A stretch of DNA of 64,000 nt. Origin: Varanus komodoensis (Eukaryota > Chordata > Lepidosauria > Squamata > Varanidae). A program made the position numbers and the translations under genes. The notes below the pieces were generated by a model. That model ran no database searches and was not told the origin of the DNA. It saw nothing but the letters and a program-made list of their open reading frames with translations. The first letter of the stretch is position 1. Every line of letters begins with the position of its first letter. The DNA lies in the NCBI RefSeq assembly GCF_004798865.1, contig NW_025336114.1, forward strand, positions 1 to 64,000, in the 5' to 3' direction. Positions 13,190 to 25,025 of this stretch are shown here, piece after piece.

Positions 13190-15424
13190 TTAACCTCCAT
13201 TGGCTTCTGTTTATTTACTGAGATAAATAAAAACATTAGGATAATGTATGCACTGTGCATCCAATATAGCATGCAGTTTGGAGGCAAGAAATGGACAATA
13301 GTTCAGGTTATCAACTAGGTGGCACAAGCCCCTCTTCTCTGTGATTCTGGCAATGGCTTGATACTTAGAAAAGGAACTTCAGTGCAAAAAGCTAAGAGAG
13401 GAAGGAGTTATGTTTGTTTCCCCCTTTGTTATTTGGCTGTACTAAAAGAAAAATAACTGCTTCTCTTGCAAGGCTTGGACCTGTTTAGCTATCTTACAGG
13501 GTCAAGTATTGTACAGGCTTGATGGAGGATAAAGCATATGTTTTATAAACTTGGCCAGGCATCAGCAGGGGAAGCCTGGTCTTTGCACATCTCTGCTGTG
13601 AAAGATGACCTGGCCTGAGAGCAGCCAATAATTCTATCAGCAAAACAGAATGACTCCTCTCTTTAAGGGTTTTCAGATCAAATGGGGCAAGCAATCAACA
13701 CGTACAACATCTGTTTGGATGCTCTTCAGCCTAAATCCCATGGAAAGAAATGCATGCTGCATATAATGTGTGCTTTTGTGCATCTCTCATTCATTCATTT
13801 CAATGGGGCTTCTGCATCAGTTGGTTGTGCCCTTGTCTGGTAGGGGCAGGGATGTTATTACACTTGACGGTGGACAAAGAATAGTCTCCCCCCATGGGGC
13901 ATGTTGAGCAGCGTACCAAACATATGCCTTGTCCTACATCAGACCATCTGAACTTGTGACCCTGTAAATTAGCCAAGCTGGACAGATGGCCCATTAAGAT
14001 CACTTCCCACTTCTGATCAGGGAGGCCAAATATGTAACACTGCTAAGGAAAGCAGCCATGAAAATGCAGTAATGCACCTGGTTATCCCAGCTATTTCTGC
14101 AAGAATGAAAGAATCTCTTTGGCTCTAGGGTAGGAGTTAATTGCTTGCAGCAATCAGGAAAGAAGATTTGATGGCTATTATCTTAGCATGAATAGCTGCA
14201 AAGCCTCTTACTAATGTGAAATTGTGTGCAGAGGACTCTGTGTTCTTCTCTCCTATATACATATTTATGGGCAGATCCATATGGATGTTCCAGAGCCCAA
14301 AAGCATGATTGATGTTCCTGAATCATCCTTGACCTTTCTGCTTGTCCAATTAGCTTTGCTGCAGGGGAAATCATGGCCCATTGCTATGCTGACCCAACTG
14401 CCTATTCTGTGAAGGCACTCGCCTCATCTCTATGCAAGATCTCATTCACAGCCTTATCACTGCAATCGCAGAAAACTGGAGAGCACCTTGCAGCTGCTTG
14501 CCACTAAATTCTGGAGTGCTCCATGCACAATAGCATGATGAGAAATGGAACAGGAGCCAAACCAAAGCAGTTGGCAAGCCAAAATTTGTAAGGATGCTAA
14601 TAAAAGAATAACATTGCCTTTCATATTTATGCAAGCAGTTATCAAGTCACAACCCTGTTCATGTGCCAGGAGTTCTGACTGTGATGCAAGGCTTGCTTAA
14701 CTTCTATCCTATCAGTGTTAGGAACAAATAAATACTTGACTCATTAATATTTGTTTACAGGTTGATTCCTGGGCTTAAGTTTGTTTAGTCCCATTGATTT
14801 CAGCTTGACTAATTGGCTTAAATCTACATCCTGTTGGCTTAATTGGGCATGAATCAGCCTGTTGAAGCCTTTCTTATACTCTTCTTAAACCTTTAACCCC
14901 ATCTAGCTCTAAATATTGACCGCTGAGTTTTCCTATGGGTCAGATTAATCTATGGCAATTCAGGCTAATTCCAGAGCTCCTTTCTATTTGTGAAGTTATT
15001 GTAAATCAACTGCATGCAGAATTCATAGATTTTTCACAAATTTGAATCCATGACTTGATATGCCTTGAAGCAAGCTGCAAAATATTTTCACACTCTCAGC
15101 TAATTAAAATGAGTTTGTGTCAGAGGAGAACAACTGGAAACATATTGTACACAGGAGTCAGCTTAATACGCTGGGAGAATTTATGATTATTTGCTAATGA
15201 AATCAGACAGATGCCCTACTGGGATTTCAAAGGGAGTGGCTTAAACCTATTCAGTATTTTGAATTTAGTAATGCACCTGGTTATAATATCCCAGTCCTCT
15301 TGGATATCATAGTCTCCCCCACCCCATCTTTCTTTGGTAGTAACATGCATTAGATTGTTGGATAGAAAGATACTGAGAATTCAGTTGTCCATTTCTTACC
15401 AATCTCTGTCTTCTTTGGCACTAG

Positions 15425-15520
15425 GACAATCTCCCAATGGAGAAAGACTGACCAAGGAGCTGAGCTGAAGTATCCTCAGTACGATCTTCCAGAAGCAATG
15501 CTCTAGGCAACCCTACCGCC
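15425..15520 (+). other. DLGAP4: DLGAP4 5' UTR segment with two tiny uORFs
   Basis: This lies between the likely acceptor (…TTTGGCACTAG, ending 15424) and the start codon. It contains two upstream ATGs: 15437-15451 encodes MEKD then stop, and 15498-15506 encodes ML then stop. Both terminate before the main ATG, so they would be read and left before reinitiation. The real start has a good context (CCGCCATGA). The acceptor is inferred from sequence only; the 5' UTR exon could be longer if that site is not used. Confidence 0.6.
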
Positions 15521-16474
15521 ATGAAGGGGTTGGGAGATAACAGAAGCCGTCATCTCTCTGATAACCTGGACTCTCCTCAAGACTCTCTTTATGCCACCCA
15601 GGACAGGAACCCTTATCTCCTCAGCCCCACAGACTCCTACACAATGGACCCTCGTTTCCCTGCTCCAAACTCCCTTCACGGTGATTGCCTCCTTCCACTC
15701 AACAATCAGATTTCCAATAGCAGCACATTTCCACGGATCCATTACAACTCCCACTTTGAGGTGCCAGATGAGAATCCCTTCCCAAGCCATGCCCAGGCCA
15801 CCAAGATCAACAGGCTCCCTGCCAACCTGCTAGATCAGTTTGAGAAACAACTGCCAATCCACAGAGATGGCTTTAGCACTCTCCAGTTCCAGCGAAGCTC
15901 TGACTCCAAACACCGGAGTGAGAGCCCTGGGAGGATCCGGCATTTGGTTCACTCAGTTCAAAAGCTTTTCGCCAAGTCACAATCCCTGGAGGGTGCCTCC
16001 AAAGGCAGCATGAATGGCAAGAAAGGTGCTGAGGACTCAAAGCAGAACCGCAGGAGCAAGAGTAAGGACCGGGCAAAAACCACTGAGACTAAACGTAGGA
16101 CCAGATCCAACATATCAGGCTGGTGGAGCTCGGATGACAATCTGGACAGTGACACTTGCAACTATCGCAACCCTATGGGCCTCATGACCCTTGGCAGGCA
16201 GCCTGATCACAGCCAGCCTAGGTACTTCATGCATGCTTACAACACAATCAGCGAGCACATGCTGAAATCCTCCAAGAGCAATAATGACCTCAAGGTCAAC
16301 CCCTGCACCAATATCCCCATCAGCAGCGAGTCCAACTACATCAAAAGAGGCTCCTGGTCCACACTCACACTTAGCCATGCCCGGGAAATGTGCCAAAAGG
16401 CTTCTGCTACCATCGATAGAGCTCTGCTGAAATCCAAGTCCTGCCATCAAGATTTAGCTTATCAGTATTTGCAG
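15521..16474 (+). CDS. DLGAP4: DLGAP4 first coding exon (residues 1-318)
   Basis: Encodes the N-terminal 318 residues of disks large-associated protein 4 (SAPAP4), a scaffold of the postsynaptic density that links PSD-95/DLG guanylate-kinase domains to Shank proteins. Recognisable family blocks are the start MKGLGD, NRLPANLLDQFEKQLP (97-112), SPGRIRHLVHSVQKLF (135-150), a basic serine-rich linker (167-196) and SGWWSSDDNLD (199-209), followed by YFMHAYNTISEHMLK (235-249) and RGSWSTLTLSHA (276-287). The start MKGLGD..RHLSD..D and the FPRIHYNSHFEVP block fit DLGAP4 better than DLGAP1, which has MKGLSGSRS and a different segment there. The ATG has a strong CCGCC context. The exon ends …YQYLQ|GTGGGT in phase 0, the same place as in mammalian genes. 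The frame stays open 35 more codons into the intron. Confidence 0.95.
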
Positions 16475-16591
16475 GTGGGTGCTGTGCTCGAGGCCTCCTT
16501 CCAGTTGAATGAATGTTTTATAAAGGGCACTCTGATTCACTGTGGCCAAGGGTGTTTTTGCAGGAAAGTTATGGGGTTGTAGTTTAATAAA
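16475..16591 (+). other. possible intron-retained alternative 3' end
   Basis: If the donor at 16475 is not used, translation continues for 35 codons and stops with TAG at 16580-16582. AATAAA follows at once, at 16586-16591. This could give a 353-residue N-terminal isoform by intronic polyadenylation. The tail is not recognisably conserved, AATAAA is frequent by chance in AT-rich introns, and no clear GU-rich downstream element is seen, so this is a weak inference. Confidence 0.2.
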
Positions 16592-18696
16592 TAATTCATC
16601 CCATGTATTCATTAATTCAAGCCATCCTACTCTGCTCTTGCCTAAGCAAAAATAGAGCTAGATAGGAAATTTGTGATAGTAACCTACATGATAAGGTTAG
16701 AATCATGAGAATATCTTCTAGTCCAGTTTCCCTAAGCTGGTGCTTTCTGGATGTGTTGAACTCCAACTACCATTATCCACAGGTTAGAGAATGTTCTTCT
16801 AGTTTGATGTTTAGAATGTATATAGCAATTGCTGCAGTTACTAGTGAACTAATATCCTGATGCTAAACATGTAGAGGACAATCCAGCAGAAGTGAACAAT
16901 CACATAAACCAGTACAGTAGGACCAAGCCTGGAAGCACCACTGACTTCACTGGGGTGTAAGTTTTGTTAGGTTTTGCAGGATTGTGCTCATTACGTGTGT
17001 GGGATCGAGATGTCAGTTCATCAATGGCATTTTGCCAGGAGTTGGGGGTACTAAACCTCAGGCCTTAGGCTGCTCCAGATGAGCATCTCCCTTCCCCTAA
17101 TTATATTCCCTTTCCTTCAGTACCTATCATTTAACTGCTCAGCTACTGGCAGTAAACACTGTAAACTAAAAGATGCTGGTATTTGTTTGGCCCTGCTTCT
17201 TTTTAGCTACAGTCCTACCCATCTCCATAATGTAACCACTGAGAGCTTCTACACAATTGCATGAAGCTTTCAGACTGAAAGAGTTCGACAGAGGATGCAT
17301 TGTTGTTGGGCTACAGCAAAAAGGTCAATTTTAACCAGACTTGAATTAGGGAAATCAAATTACGTTTCCATCTGGGGATAAGTGTTAAGCCCAGCAGCCT
17401 CATTTTGTTGCCTTGCTCCTGCAGGTTCACTGAGACCTGCTTCCCTGTAACATCACAGGAACAGCTGGCACTGGCATGGGCATTTTCCATCAGGAGTTTT
17501 CATGTGTCAGGCACTGCTGCACATTACAACAGGGTGCAAAGAACTACCTTAAGGTGCAGCTCACCACATCGATCAGATAACAAGGGGGCTGGTTCTCACC
17601 TCTGTGGAAATCTCTCATGCTTTACAAGAAATGTAGCCAACTAGGTATAAGGGCTGGGAGGAGAAAAATAAGCAAGGGCCATCCAGTAATCCAAGGCAAG
17701 GCAGAATAAAAAAGGTTCTGCATGCTTTTTGTTTTTTCTGAAAGGGCAATTTTTCATACCACAAAGCTACCACAATGAGAAAAGTCGCATTTCACCAAAG
17801 TTCCATTTATGCAAATACTAAAAATAAGAGAGCACTGGGTTTGATCCAGACTCAGTGTGTAGATACATTGGAATCAATGGAATGTGGTCATGACTGACTT
17901 AAGTCCCATTGCTTTCAGTGGGTTCATTCCAAGTGTAAGCCTGCATCCAATTCCCTCTTTTATCTTCTGTCTGCTCACAGCAGCCAGACTCACAAAACTT
18001 GTCAAAGAAATGCTTTCTCAAGTTTTTACAACATGAAACTTAAAAGTTGAAATGTGCTGTCAAAAATGGCAGCCATGTGTGTATTCTCCCTCTCTCTTCC
18101 CCAGTGGCCCATTTCCTACCTAAGGACTTCTAGGATAATTTACCTGATATTAGAACACAATGCATTTTTCCACACCCATTGCCACTGGAATTGGCTGTCA
18201 CATGCATAGACAGGAAGATTTATAACATTATAATATTAGGATACAGCTAAGAAGCAAAACAGACAGTACTTTTCATGCTTGTCTAGCAACTATACCTCCC
18301 CTGCACCACTTTTCCCTTATCAAATATGTGTAGCTTTTTAACAAGGCTCACTTCTCAGTTTAAGGGACAATGTATGGCAAGTGGACATTCCACCCAGGAG
18401 AAGCTCCATTAACTTCGTATGTCAGTATGATTTTATTGGAAGGTTTTAGTGCATGAAGGAGTATTAAATGAAATTATAGAAGTAAGAAGTGAAGGAATGC
18501 ACATTTAACAAGCTGCTAAAGCCTTTTCCCACCAAACGTGCTGTAGTAGCTACCTGTGGAATCCCTTATAAGTCCTTGACATGATGGCTGTGAGGTTTCC
18601 TGTCAAGTTACATGTACTATTACCAAATTTTTCTTCTCCTGTGTCTACTGAAAACGTACTTATTAAAAATCAAAAGACCAGCTCTTCATTGAGCTG

Positions 18697-18917
18697 ACCC
18701 CATGTGGACTAATATTTTAGTATAGACAAGCAACTTCTTTTTTCCCCCCCCCGCACCACCACTGCAGCTTTAGAGTAAGTGTAGACCCCACTCTGAACTG
18801 GGTCCCTAGCAGGGTGGCTAGGAAGGCTTTTACTCTTCCTCTACAGCTGCAGTGGTGGTGCGGGGGGGGGGGAGCATCTGCAATTGATATTGTCAAATAT
18901 TGGTCCATGCAAGGGTA
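18697..18917. mobile_element. foldback palindrome, probable MITE
   Basis: A long imperfect inverted repeat of about 220 bp. The inner arms are near-perfect: nine C followed by GCACCACCACTGCAGCT (18744-18769), pairing with AGCTGCAGTGGTGGTGC followed by a run of G (18845-18872). Pairing resumes at the outer ends, where TGGACTAATATTT on the left matches the complement of AAATATTGGTCCA on the right. The loop is about 75 bases. Such a structure fits a foldback or MITE DNA transposon, but I cannot define a clean target duplication or assign a superfamily. Confidence 0.65.
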
Positions 18918-18924
18918 AGCAATG

Positions 18925-19045
18925 TGGGGCCAGCTAGATGCTCTGGCCTACACCTCCCCTCATGTCTCACCATTGGCAATGCTAGCTTGGGCTCATGAGA
19001 GTTGCAAGCCAAAACATCTTGAAGACCATACATTGCCAACCTCTG
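18925..19045. repeat. degenerate palindromic MITE copy
   Basis: Contains CTACACCTCCCCTCATG on the left and the partially complementary TCATGAGAGTTGCAAGCC on the right, plus CCATTGGCAATGCTAGCTTG in the middle. This is the layout of the family described at 32569-32683, but more diverged. Confidence 0.45.
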
Positions 19046-20439
19046 CATTACAGCATTACAACATCCCCACTTTCATACACAGCCCAAGTAATTATCCTCT
19101 GCCCCAAAACTGGAAAGACATAGACAGAGAGAGATTTAGCAATGCCCATCTGTGGGAAGGGATTAAAAAAGAGCATATTGCTGCAAACAGAATGCATTCT
19201 TGGGATAAATTACTTGTTGGTATATGATTGCTTCTTTTTAAGAGTTCCTGTAATAAAAAGGGCTACAGCTGCCATTACCAAGTCACCTAGGAATAACTGC
19301 TGTCAAAGTAGAAGTGTATTAAGATTGCACTGAAAGAGAGTGAGGTGTGATCCAGAAAGTGTCCTGTTCACATCCCATCTCTACTAAACCGGTAGGTGGC
19401 CTTGGGCAACTTATCACCTCTAGCCTCTTCCCTCATTCCATTTGCAATTCAGGATAATAATACTGAGCTAAATTAAAGCTTCAGGGCTATTAGTTGCCTT
19501 TGCCAAGTAATGCTATTTGTCCATCAAAACCAGTATTGCTTAATCTGTCTAACAGCAGCTCTCTGAGGTCCCAGAGAGAAGTCTCTTACATCACCTGCTG
19601 CCTAATTCTTTTTTCGGTGGAGAGGCCAAGGACTGCATCTGGTTCCTTCTGTAGGCAAAGCATGTGTTCTGGTACTGGGCTATGAGCCTGCCCAATAATC
19701 CTGCTGTCAGGAATGCTCGGTAACATATGTGAAGTGCTCTGAACACTGAAGTACCACATAAAATATTATCAACTGCTGATGGACCTGGATTTATATCCCT
19801 TGCATAACATATATAATACAATTCTGGATTGATTCACCAGCTTATTTAAGAATTGGCCACTTTCAATAGGTGCCTCCTGAAAAAACCAAGCCATTACACA
19901 TCTGTAGAACTATACAAACAGGCAGTCTTTCCTCAGGATGCAATAATCTGAAATGTTTATGAGAGATACAAACATATTATTAACATTGCAATATATCAGC
20001 CTCTGTCAGACATAATCCACTCATGAACAGCTTTTGTGGGGATGGATTGCAAGGAAACTGTTTCCTTCTAACAGGGTTTCCTCCAAGGTTTTTGTTTCCT
20101 CCTTTCAGCATTTCAGTTCATTTCCAGTTGTCTTAGGAAACACTAAAGTTCCACTCTACCAACAGTGGGTCCTGCTGGCACAGCACCAACACTAGATATT
20201 TCCAGTCAATCCTCACCCCCAAACAGGGATGCAACCCATTTCCAGCGTTCTGTTTCCTTTTTCAAATTAATATTCAGCATCCCAAGACTCCTGAGCAAGC
20301 TCAATATTACCAAGCTGTGTTTTCCCTCCCGCCAGATGTGTTTTATACATAAAAATGTTTCTGCAAATCTTGGGATTCCCTCGAGCATGCTGAACATGCT
20401 TAGGAAAGAAGCCAGGAAGGGGAGGCATGGCAAAGGTGT

Positions 20440-20880
20440 ACAAAATTAAGCATGGTGTAGAGAAAGTGGATAGGAAGACATAGTTCTCCCTCTCCCATAG
20501 TACTAGAATCTGGGGTCATCCCCTGAAGCAGACTGGGGGCAGATTTAGGACAGATACAAGGAAGTACTACTTCACACAGTGCCTAGTTAAACTCTAGAAT
20601 GCATTTCCACAGTATGTAGTGATGGCAACCAATCTGGATCACTTTAAAAGTGGATTGCGCAAATTCATGGAGGAGAAGGCTCTTGGTGGCTACTAGTCCT
20701 GATGCCTACAGGCTGCACCCAGTATCCAAAGCATAGTGCTGGGGAGCACTGGTGGGAGGGTGCTGCAACACTCATGTCCTGCTTGAGAGAACCTGTGGGT
20801 GGTGTTGGCCACTGTGAACAGAATGCTAGACTAGATGGACCTTGGGCTGACCCAGCTCAGTTCTGCTTATGGTCTCATTT
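20440..20880 (+). mobile_element. CR1-clade LINE 3' fragment
   Basis: One + frame carries a worn CR1 ORF2 C-terminus: YFTQCLVKL*NAFPQYVV and then DHFKSGLRKFMEE. It matches the sister copy at 24180-24690 and the general CR1 pattern FFT..VV..WN.LP..VV…F..LD. The rest is 3' UTR. One in-frame stop is visible. It is 5' truncated and inactive. Confidence 0.75.
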
Positions 20881-21064
20881 TGCAGCAGCCCCTTTTTGCA
20901 CTTTCCACCTGAGTTTGCTAATAATGTTCTAAACTGGGTTTTAAAAAAAGGAGTGGAGGGGGGAAATGATGGTTCTGGGTTATGATTTCTCCTCTTTTGC
21001 TGTATTCTTTTCCCGTAGTCAGTAACGTTCATAAATAATTTTCAGAGTATATGGAACAAGAGTG

Positions 21065-21180
21065 TTCCTGTGAATATAAGAAGACTAAGCTAGATCAGAT
21101 CAAAAGCCTATCAAATCCAGCATTCTCTTCCCTCAGTGGCCAACTACATGTTTCGTGGAAAGCCTACAGTTGCTAAAAGA
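21065..21180 (-). repeat. CR1 3' UTR fragment
   Basis: The stretch around 21080-21165 (GATCAGATCAAAAGCC, then CCAGCATTCTCT, then CAGTGGCCAACTACATG) is a diverged reverse complement of the 3' UTR in the 20440 and 24180 copies. Coding sequence is not included. Confidence 0.5.
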
Positions 21181-21559
21181 GGCAGTACTTTAGAGATGGA
21201 CTTCTGTCTTGCACTACCACTTATTACATTTCAAAAAAGGAACAGACCTCTGCAGGGATGTTTATGAACCCTAAATGTGCAATGCACCTGTCTACTCCAA
21301 CCATCCCAAACTGCAAATGATGGGAGCTGGATTGCAATGCATCTGAAAGGCACCAGGGTGGGGAAGCATGATTGAGTGTTTCTGGGAGATGGCTACTATG
21401 TGACAGAATCATAGGATTTTGTCTTCTGCTGGGTCAGATTATTTTTCCTCATAGCCCATTATCCCAAAATCAACTGATAGCACACCTCTGGGGTCCTCCT
21501 GGCCAGAGGTCTTTCCCATCCCCTGCTCCCTAAGCCTTTATTGAACTGGAAGGAAGAAA

Positions 21560-21628
21560 GGCTGAATTTGGAACCTGGAACCTTGCGCATGCAAAAGCAT
21601 GACCTCCTCCACTGAGCTGTAGTTGGTC
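21560..21628 (-). repeat. tRNA-derived SINE fragment
   Basis: On the minus strand the end resembles a tRNA-Ala-like head: CAGCTCAGTGGAGGAGGTCA, then GCATGC, then CAGGTTCCAAATTC as a decayed B box. It is the most degraded of four copies in the window. Confidence 0.45.
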
Positions 21629-22700
21629 TTCCCGTTTTCTGGAACCAGTAAGCAAGAGAACAGCTTCAGGATGGTACAACAGCCTCTTTGGAGCCTTCCC
21701 ACCCAGGAGCTTTGTGCATTGGCCAAGCAGCAGCAAGTCCCCTCCTCCAGGCTTGCTAGCATTTAGCAAGGAGTGCAGGGAAATAAACCAAAAGGCCTCA
21801 AAGCTTTATTGCAAGCAGAGGTGTCAGATGCTGCTACTCTGTCCAACAAGCACAAAAGATTTCAATCCAAGCATTTACAAGGAGCAGGCGGCAGCGATGT
21901 TTTCACTGTGGGGCTCAGGTGACACAGAAGCACTAGTTGATTAGCAAGTCACCATCCTTTGCTGTCCTCTGGGGACAAGAGAGTATTGACGGAACCAAAG
22001 AAAACTGTGAGCTCTTGGAGCCTATGAGAACTCCCAGCCAGCACTTGTTTTATTTATGAACTCTCCAGGGCTGAGATTAAACAGAAGTGAGATGTTATCA
22101 AAACACTGTTTTATCTCATTTGGAGCCTCCGACTGAACAGGTAGTGTCAGCCAAAGAGGCAGGTGTCAGGCCTCTTCTTCTGCCTGGGAACTGAATCAGC
22201 AGGAGCATGTCTGGGACGTAGCTGGTATCCTCTTTCATCCTGGTGTGCTCTCTTTATAACCTGGAAAAGGGGCCTTTCTTTCCCTTAGCCCCAGATAGTT
22301 AAAGGGCCAATATTTTTTTTAAAAAAGGAACAGCACATTTAAGATGAAATCCTGTGGATTTTGAGGCAGAAAGAGGTCCCGCAACTCCCAGCATTGCAAC
22401 TCCCAGCCAGTTGAAAGCTTTCTTTAAAACAACAACAACAACAAATTTAAACTTGTGTAGGATTGCCCCTTCAGTTTATTTCTCAAAGTAAGATTTGGTT
22501 ATTGCATGGATACTGGAAACTGTATAAATATGGAACTTATAGTGCATATCAGACTGCTTACCTATGTTCTGGAGATAAATATGTCATCACAGAAGAGGAA
22601 GTATGAACCGTTTCCTTCCTTTTAGTGACTGTCTTCTCTCTCATCTCAGGTATGCTGTAGGATGGCAAACTCCGTAGCATGTCCAGATGAATAAAGAGTA

Positions 22701-22935
22701 GAGCCAGTGTGGTGTAGTGCTTAAAGTGCTGGAGTTGAGCCCTGAGAGATCTGGGTTCTAGTCCCCAGTGGGTCATAAGGCTGACTGAGTGAGTTTGGGC
22801 CAGTGACTCACTGTCAGACTGACCTACCTCACAGGGCTGTTGTTGTGAGGGTGTGATAGAGTGGGAGATAGTTATGTAAACAGCCTTGGGTCTCCTGTGA
22901 AAAGAAAAAAAGCAAGATATAAATGCAATGTAATG
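22701..22935 (+). mobile_element. tRNA-derived SINE, squamate type
   Basis: The head carries pol III promoter boxes: an A-box-like TGGTGTAGTGC at 22710 and a B box GGGTTCTAGTCCCC near 22752. The body has GGGCCAGTGACTCACTGTCAG and CTACCTCACAGGGCTGTTGT, and the tail is GCAAGATATAAATGCAATGT. This organisation is typical of abundant squamate SINEs. A second copy with the same body order lies at 41729-41950. Confidence 0.82.
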
Positions 22936-23756
22936 GAAATAAAAGAAAGCCCTCTGCACTTACTCAGAAGCATTTGGCACATGGGACAGGCATTTTGAAA
23001 AATAAAAAAGAAGTTGACAACAGTAGCACTTGCTCTTGTTGCTCTGAGCACCAAATTGCAGTTCTGAGATTTTTCCTTTCACTAGGCAAGGATAAAGTGC
23101 GGATCTGAGGTGGTTACCTAGCAACTGTAACTGGACTTTGCCTGGACTTGACCAAAAGGCTGGAAGGTGATATCAAAGGTGTTTGGAGGGAGGTGGAGAG
23201 GTAACAGGGGGCAAAGATGCTCCACAGTTGCTCTCTCTCAACCTTTCTTGCACTGTGAGAAAAACATTCTGCCTTCTCTCACCTTGCCCTCTTCCTAACA
23301 GCTGATTGCCTTTGTTTTCCTAGTGTTTTTGATCTGGCCACCACAATAATGCTCCACTCATTCTACATCTGAAACATGCCATTTGAAGAGCTGTCTGTAA
23401 GCGCTTTCCTATTCCTCACCCTTCCCCTGCCTTCACACTGGTCCTTTTACAGCACGGCAGCCATTTCCTTGCTTAACCACAGGGCTTCATTAACCGTTAT
23501 GCTAAATACGCCACAGGGCAGGGACCCAGGCCCAATTAGGGCCCCTGCTGCTGTGGTTTAATTACCAGGGTCTCCCAATGCGAAAAGTATGTTCCTCTTG
23601 CACCTAACGCCATGGTTCTTCAGAACGCCTTGCAGCTGAGAAAGTACTGCTGTTTCTTCATCAAAAACAGAACAGCATTGCTCATCACACCAGCTTGCAG
23701 GAAACACAACGGCAGCCTGACAAACATGGCAAGTGAAATTTACTTTGTGCTGGGGA

Positions 23757-23876
23757 TCTCTCTCTCTCTCTCTCTCNNNNNNNNNNNNNNNNNNNNNNNN
23801 NNNNNNNNNNNNNNNNNNNNNNNNNNNNNNNNNNNNNNNNNNNNNNNNNNNNNNNNNNNNNNNNNNNNNNNNNNNN

Positions 23877-23927
<51 letters not shown>
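23757..23927. repeat. (TC)n / gap / (GA)n tract
   Basis: The + strand shows a TC dinucleotide array up to 23776, then the gap, then a GA array from 23877 to 23927. The two arrays are complementary and so form an inverted repeat. The true length is unknown. Confidence 0.95.
23777..23876. other. assembly gap (100 N)
   Basis: Exactly 100 N, the conventional placeholder for a gap of unknown size. Any open frame crossing it is an artefact. Confidence 0.99.
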
Positions 23928-23931
<4 letters not shown>

Positions 23932-24179
23932 CTTGCAAAATAAGGAATACAAATGAAGGAACCTCTGTGCATACACATATGTGTGACAGGGGTTGCCTGT
24001 GCTTGCTGTTCTATGAACATCAGCAGACTGTGGTTTGAATCCAGAGATCCTCAGAAAATGACTTGGTATGGGGTTGCCAGTCCTTTAACAATGGACTTAC
24101 TAGGAGAGTTCATTTCACCCCTTAGGTATATCAAACTTCAATATTTTGACTGTAGGAAAAAGCAATGGAAGGGGCTAGA

Positions 24180-24690
24180 GCAATGTGCAATGAGGAGAGA
24201 TTAGAATATTTAGTTTAGAAAAGAAGGCAAGACATGACAGAGGTGTATCGTATAAGGTACAGAGAAAGTGGATAAGATGTTTTTCTCACTCTCTCATAGC
24301 ATCAGAATCCCAGGTCATCCTATGAAGCTAAAGAGTGGGAGATTCAAAACAAAAGTGCTCAAGAGCACTTTTTCACACAGGGCTTAATTAAATTATGGAA
24401 TTCACTTCTGCAAGATGTAGCAATCACTAGCAGTAGCTTTAAAGGGAGTTTAGACAAATTGTTGGAGGAGATGGTTTTCAGGAGGCACCATAAAGATGAC
24501 TGCATGTACTACCTCCGGTATCAGAGGCTGTATGCCTCTCTATACCACTTGATGGAAACCATGGGTGGGAGGATGCTGTTGCCCGCATTCCTTTGTGGTC
24601 TTCTCATGGACATCTAGATGGCTACTGAATGGACAGAATGCTGGACCAGGTGGAGCTGGACTCTTCTTATGCCTGACATCTGCAATCCTG
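24180..24690 (+). mobile_element. CR1-clade LINE 3' fragment
   Basis: The + frame near 24370-24470 reads FFTQGLIKLWNSLLQDVA and then SFKGSLDKLLEE, a clear CR1 ORF2 C-terminus. It is followed by the same 3' UTR as the 20440 copy, including a GGGTGGGAGG.TGCTG block and GCTGGACCAGGTGGA. It is 5' truncated. Confidence 0.8.
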
Positions 24691-24799
24691 TGGTCATCCA
24701 GGGCACTGTTGTCATGGGTATATATAATGGACCTAAGCATACATCACTACAATTACTAATAAGGGGTTGTACCCATCTATATACATGGAATGTTTAAAG

Positions 24800-25025
24800 C
24801 AGGGGTGAGAAACCTCAAGCCTGGGGACCAAAGCTAATCCAGCCCACACCCCTTTTTTGTATTTTGGCCCTATCCCTTTTGCCTTCAGCTCTTTCCACCA
24901 CTGGAATGTGGACCCCAGAAATTTATCCAGGAGTTCCAAATATTGTGAGCCACTTGAATTCCAGAGGAGCAGCAGCACAACTCCAGTTCCCAGGTTTTGA
25001 TGTTTTGAGTTGTCAACACCTTAAG
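24800..25025. repeat. possible hAT/MITE remnant
   Basis: The left end CAGGGGTGAGAAACCTCAAG resembles hAT-type termini. ACAACTCCAGTTCCC at 24976 and GATGTTTTGAGTTGTCAAC further on recall the palindromic family. No matching right end or target duplication is found. Confidence 0.3.

Larger units (their letters stand above)
1..15424 (+). other. DLGAP4 5' flank or 5' intron
   Basis: There is no coding exon here that I can recognise. The right edge is a plausible splice acceptor (pyrimidine-rich tract ending CACTAG at 15424), so at least the last part is probably an intron between a non-coding 5' exon and the start-codon exon. I see no CpG-rich promoter; the only strongly GC-rich block (3193-3518) is a transposon. 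Listed separately are a hAT element, a 5S-derived repeat, LINE tails and a BovB remnant. The segment 6890-7600 is purine- and GC-richer than its surroundings and unclassified. The stretches 50-3180, 3530-6890, 8950-11200 and 13200-15420 show nothing I can name beyond simple repeats and degenerate interspersed sequence. Confidence 0.6.

Noticed and set aside
23558-24038. Long open frames across the N run on both strands
   Set aside because: They consist of translated dinucleotide repeat (SLSL/ERER) plus unknown bases and are artefacts of the gap.
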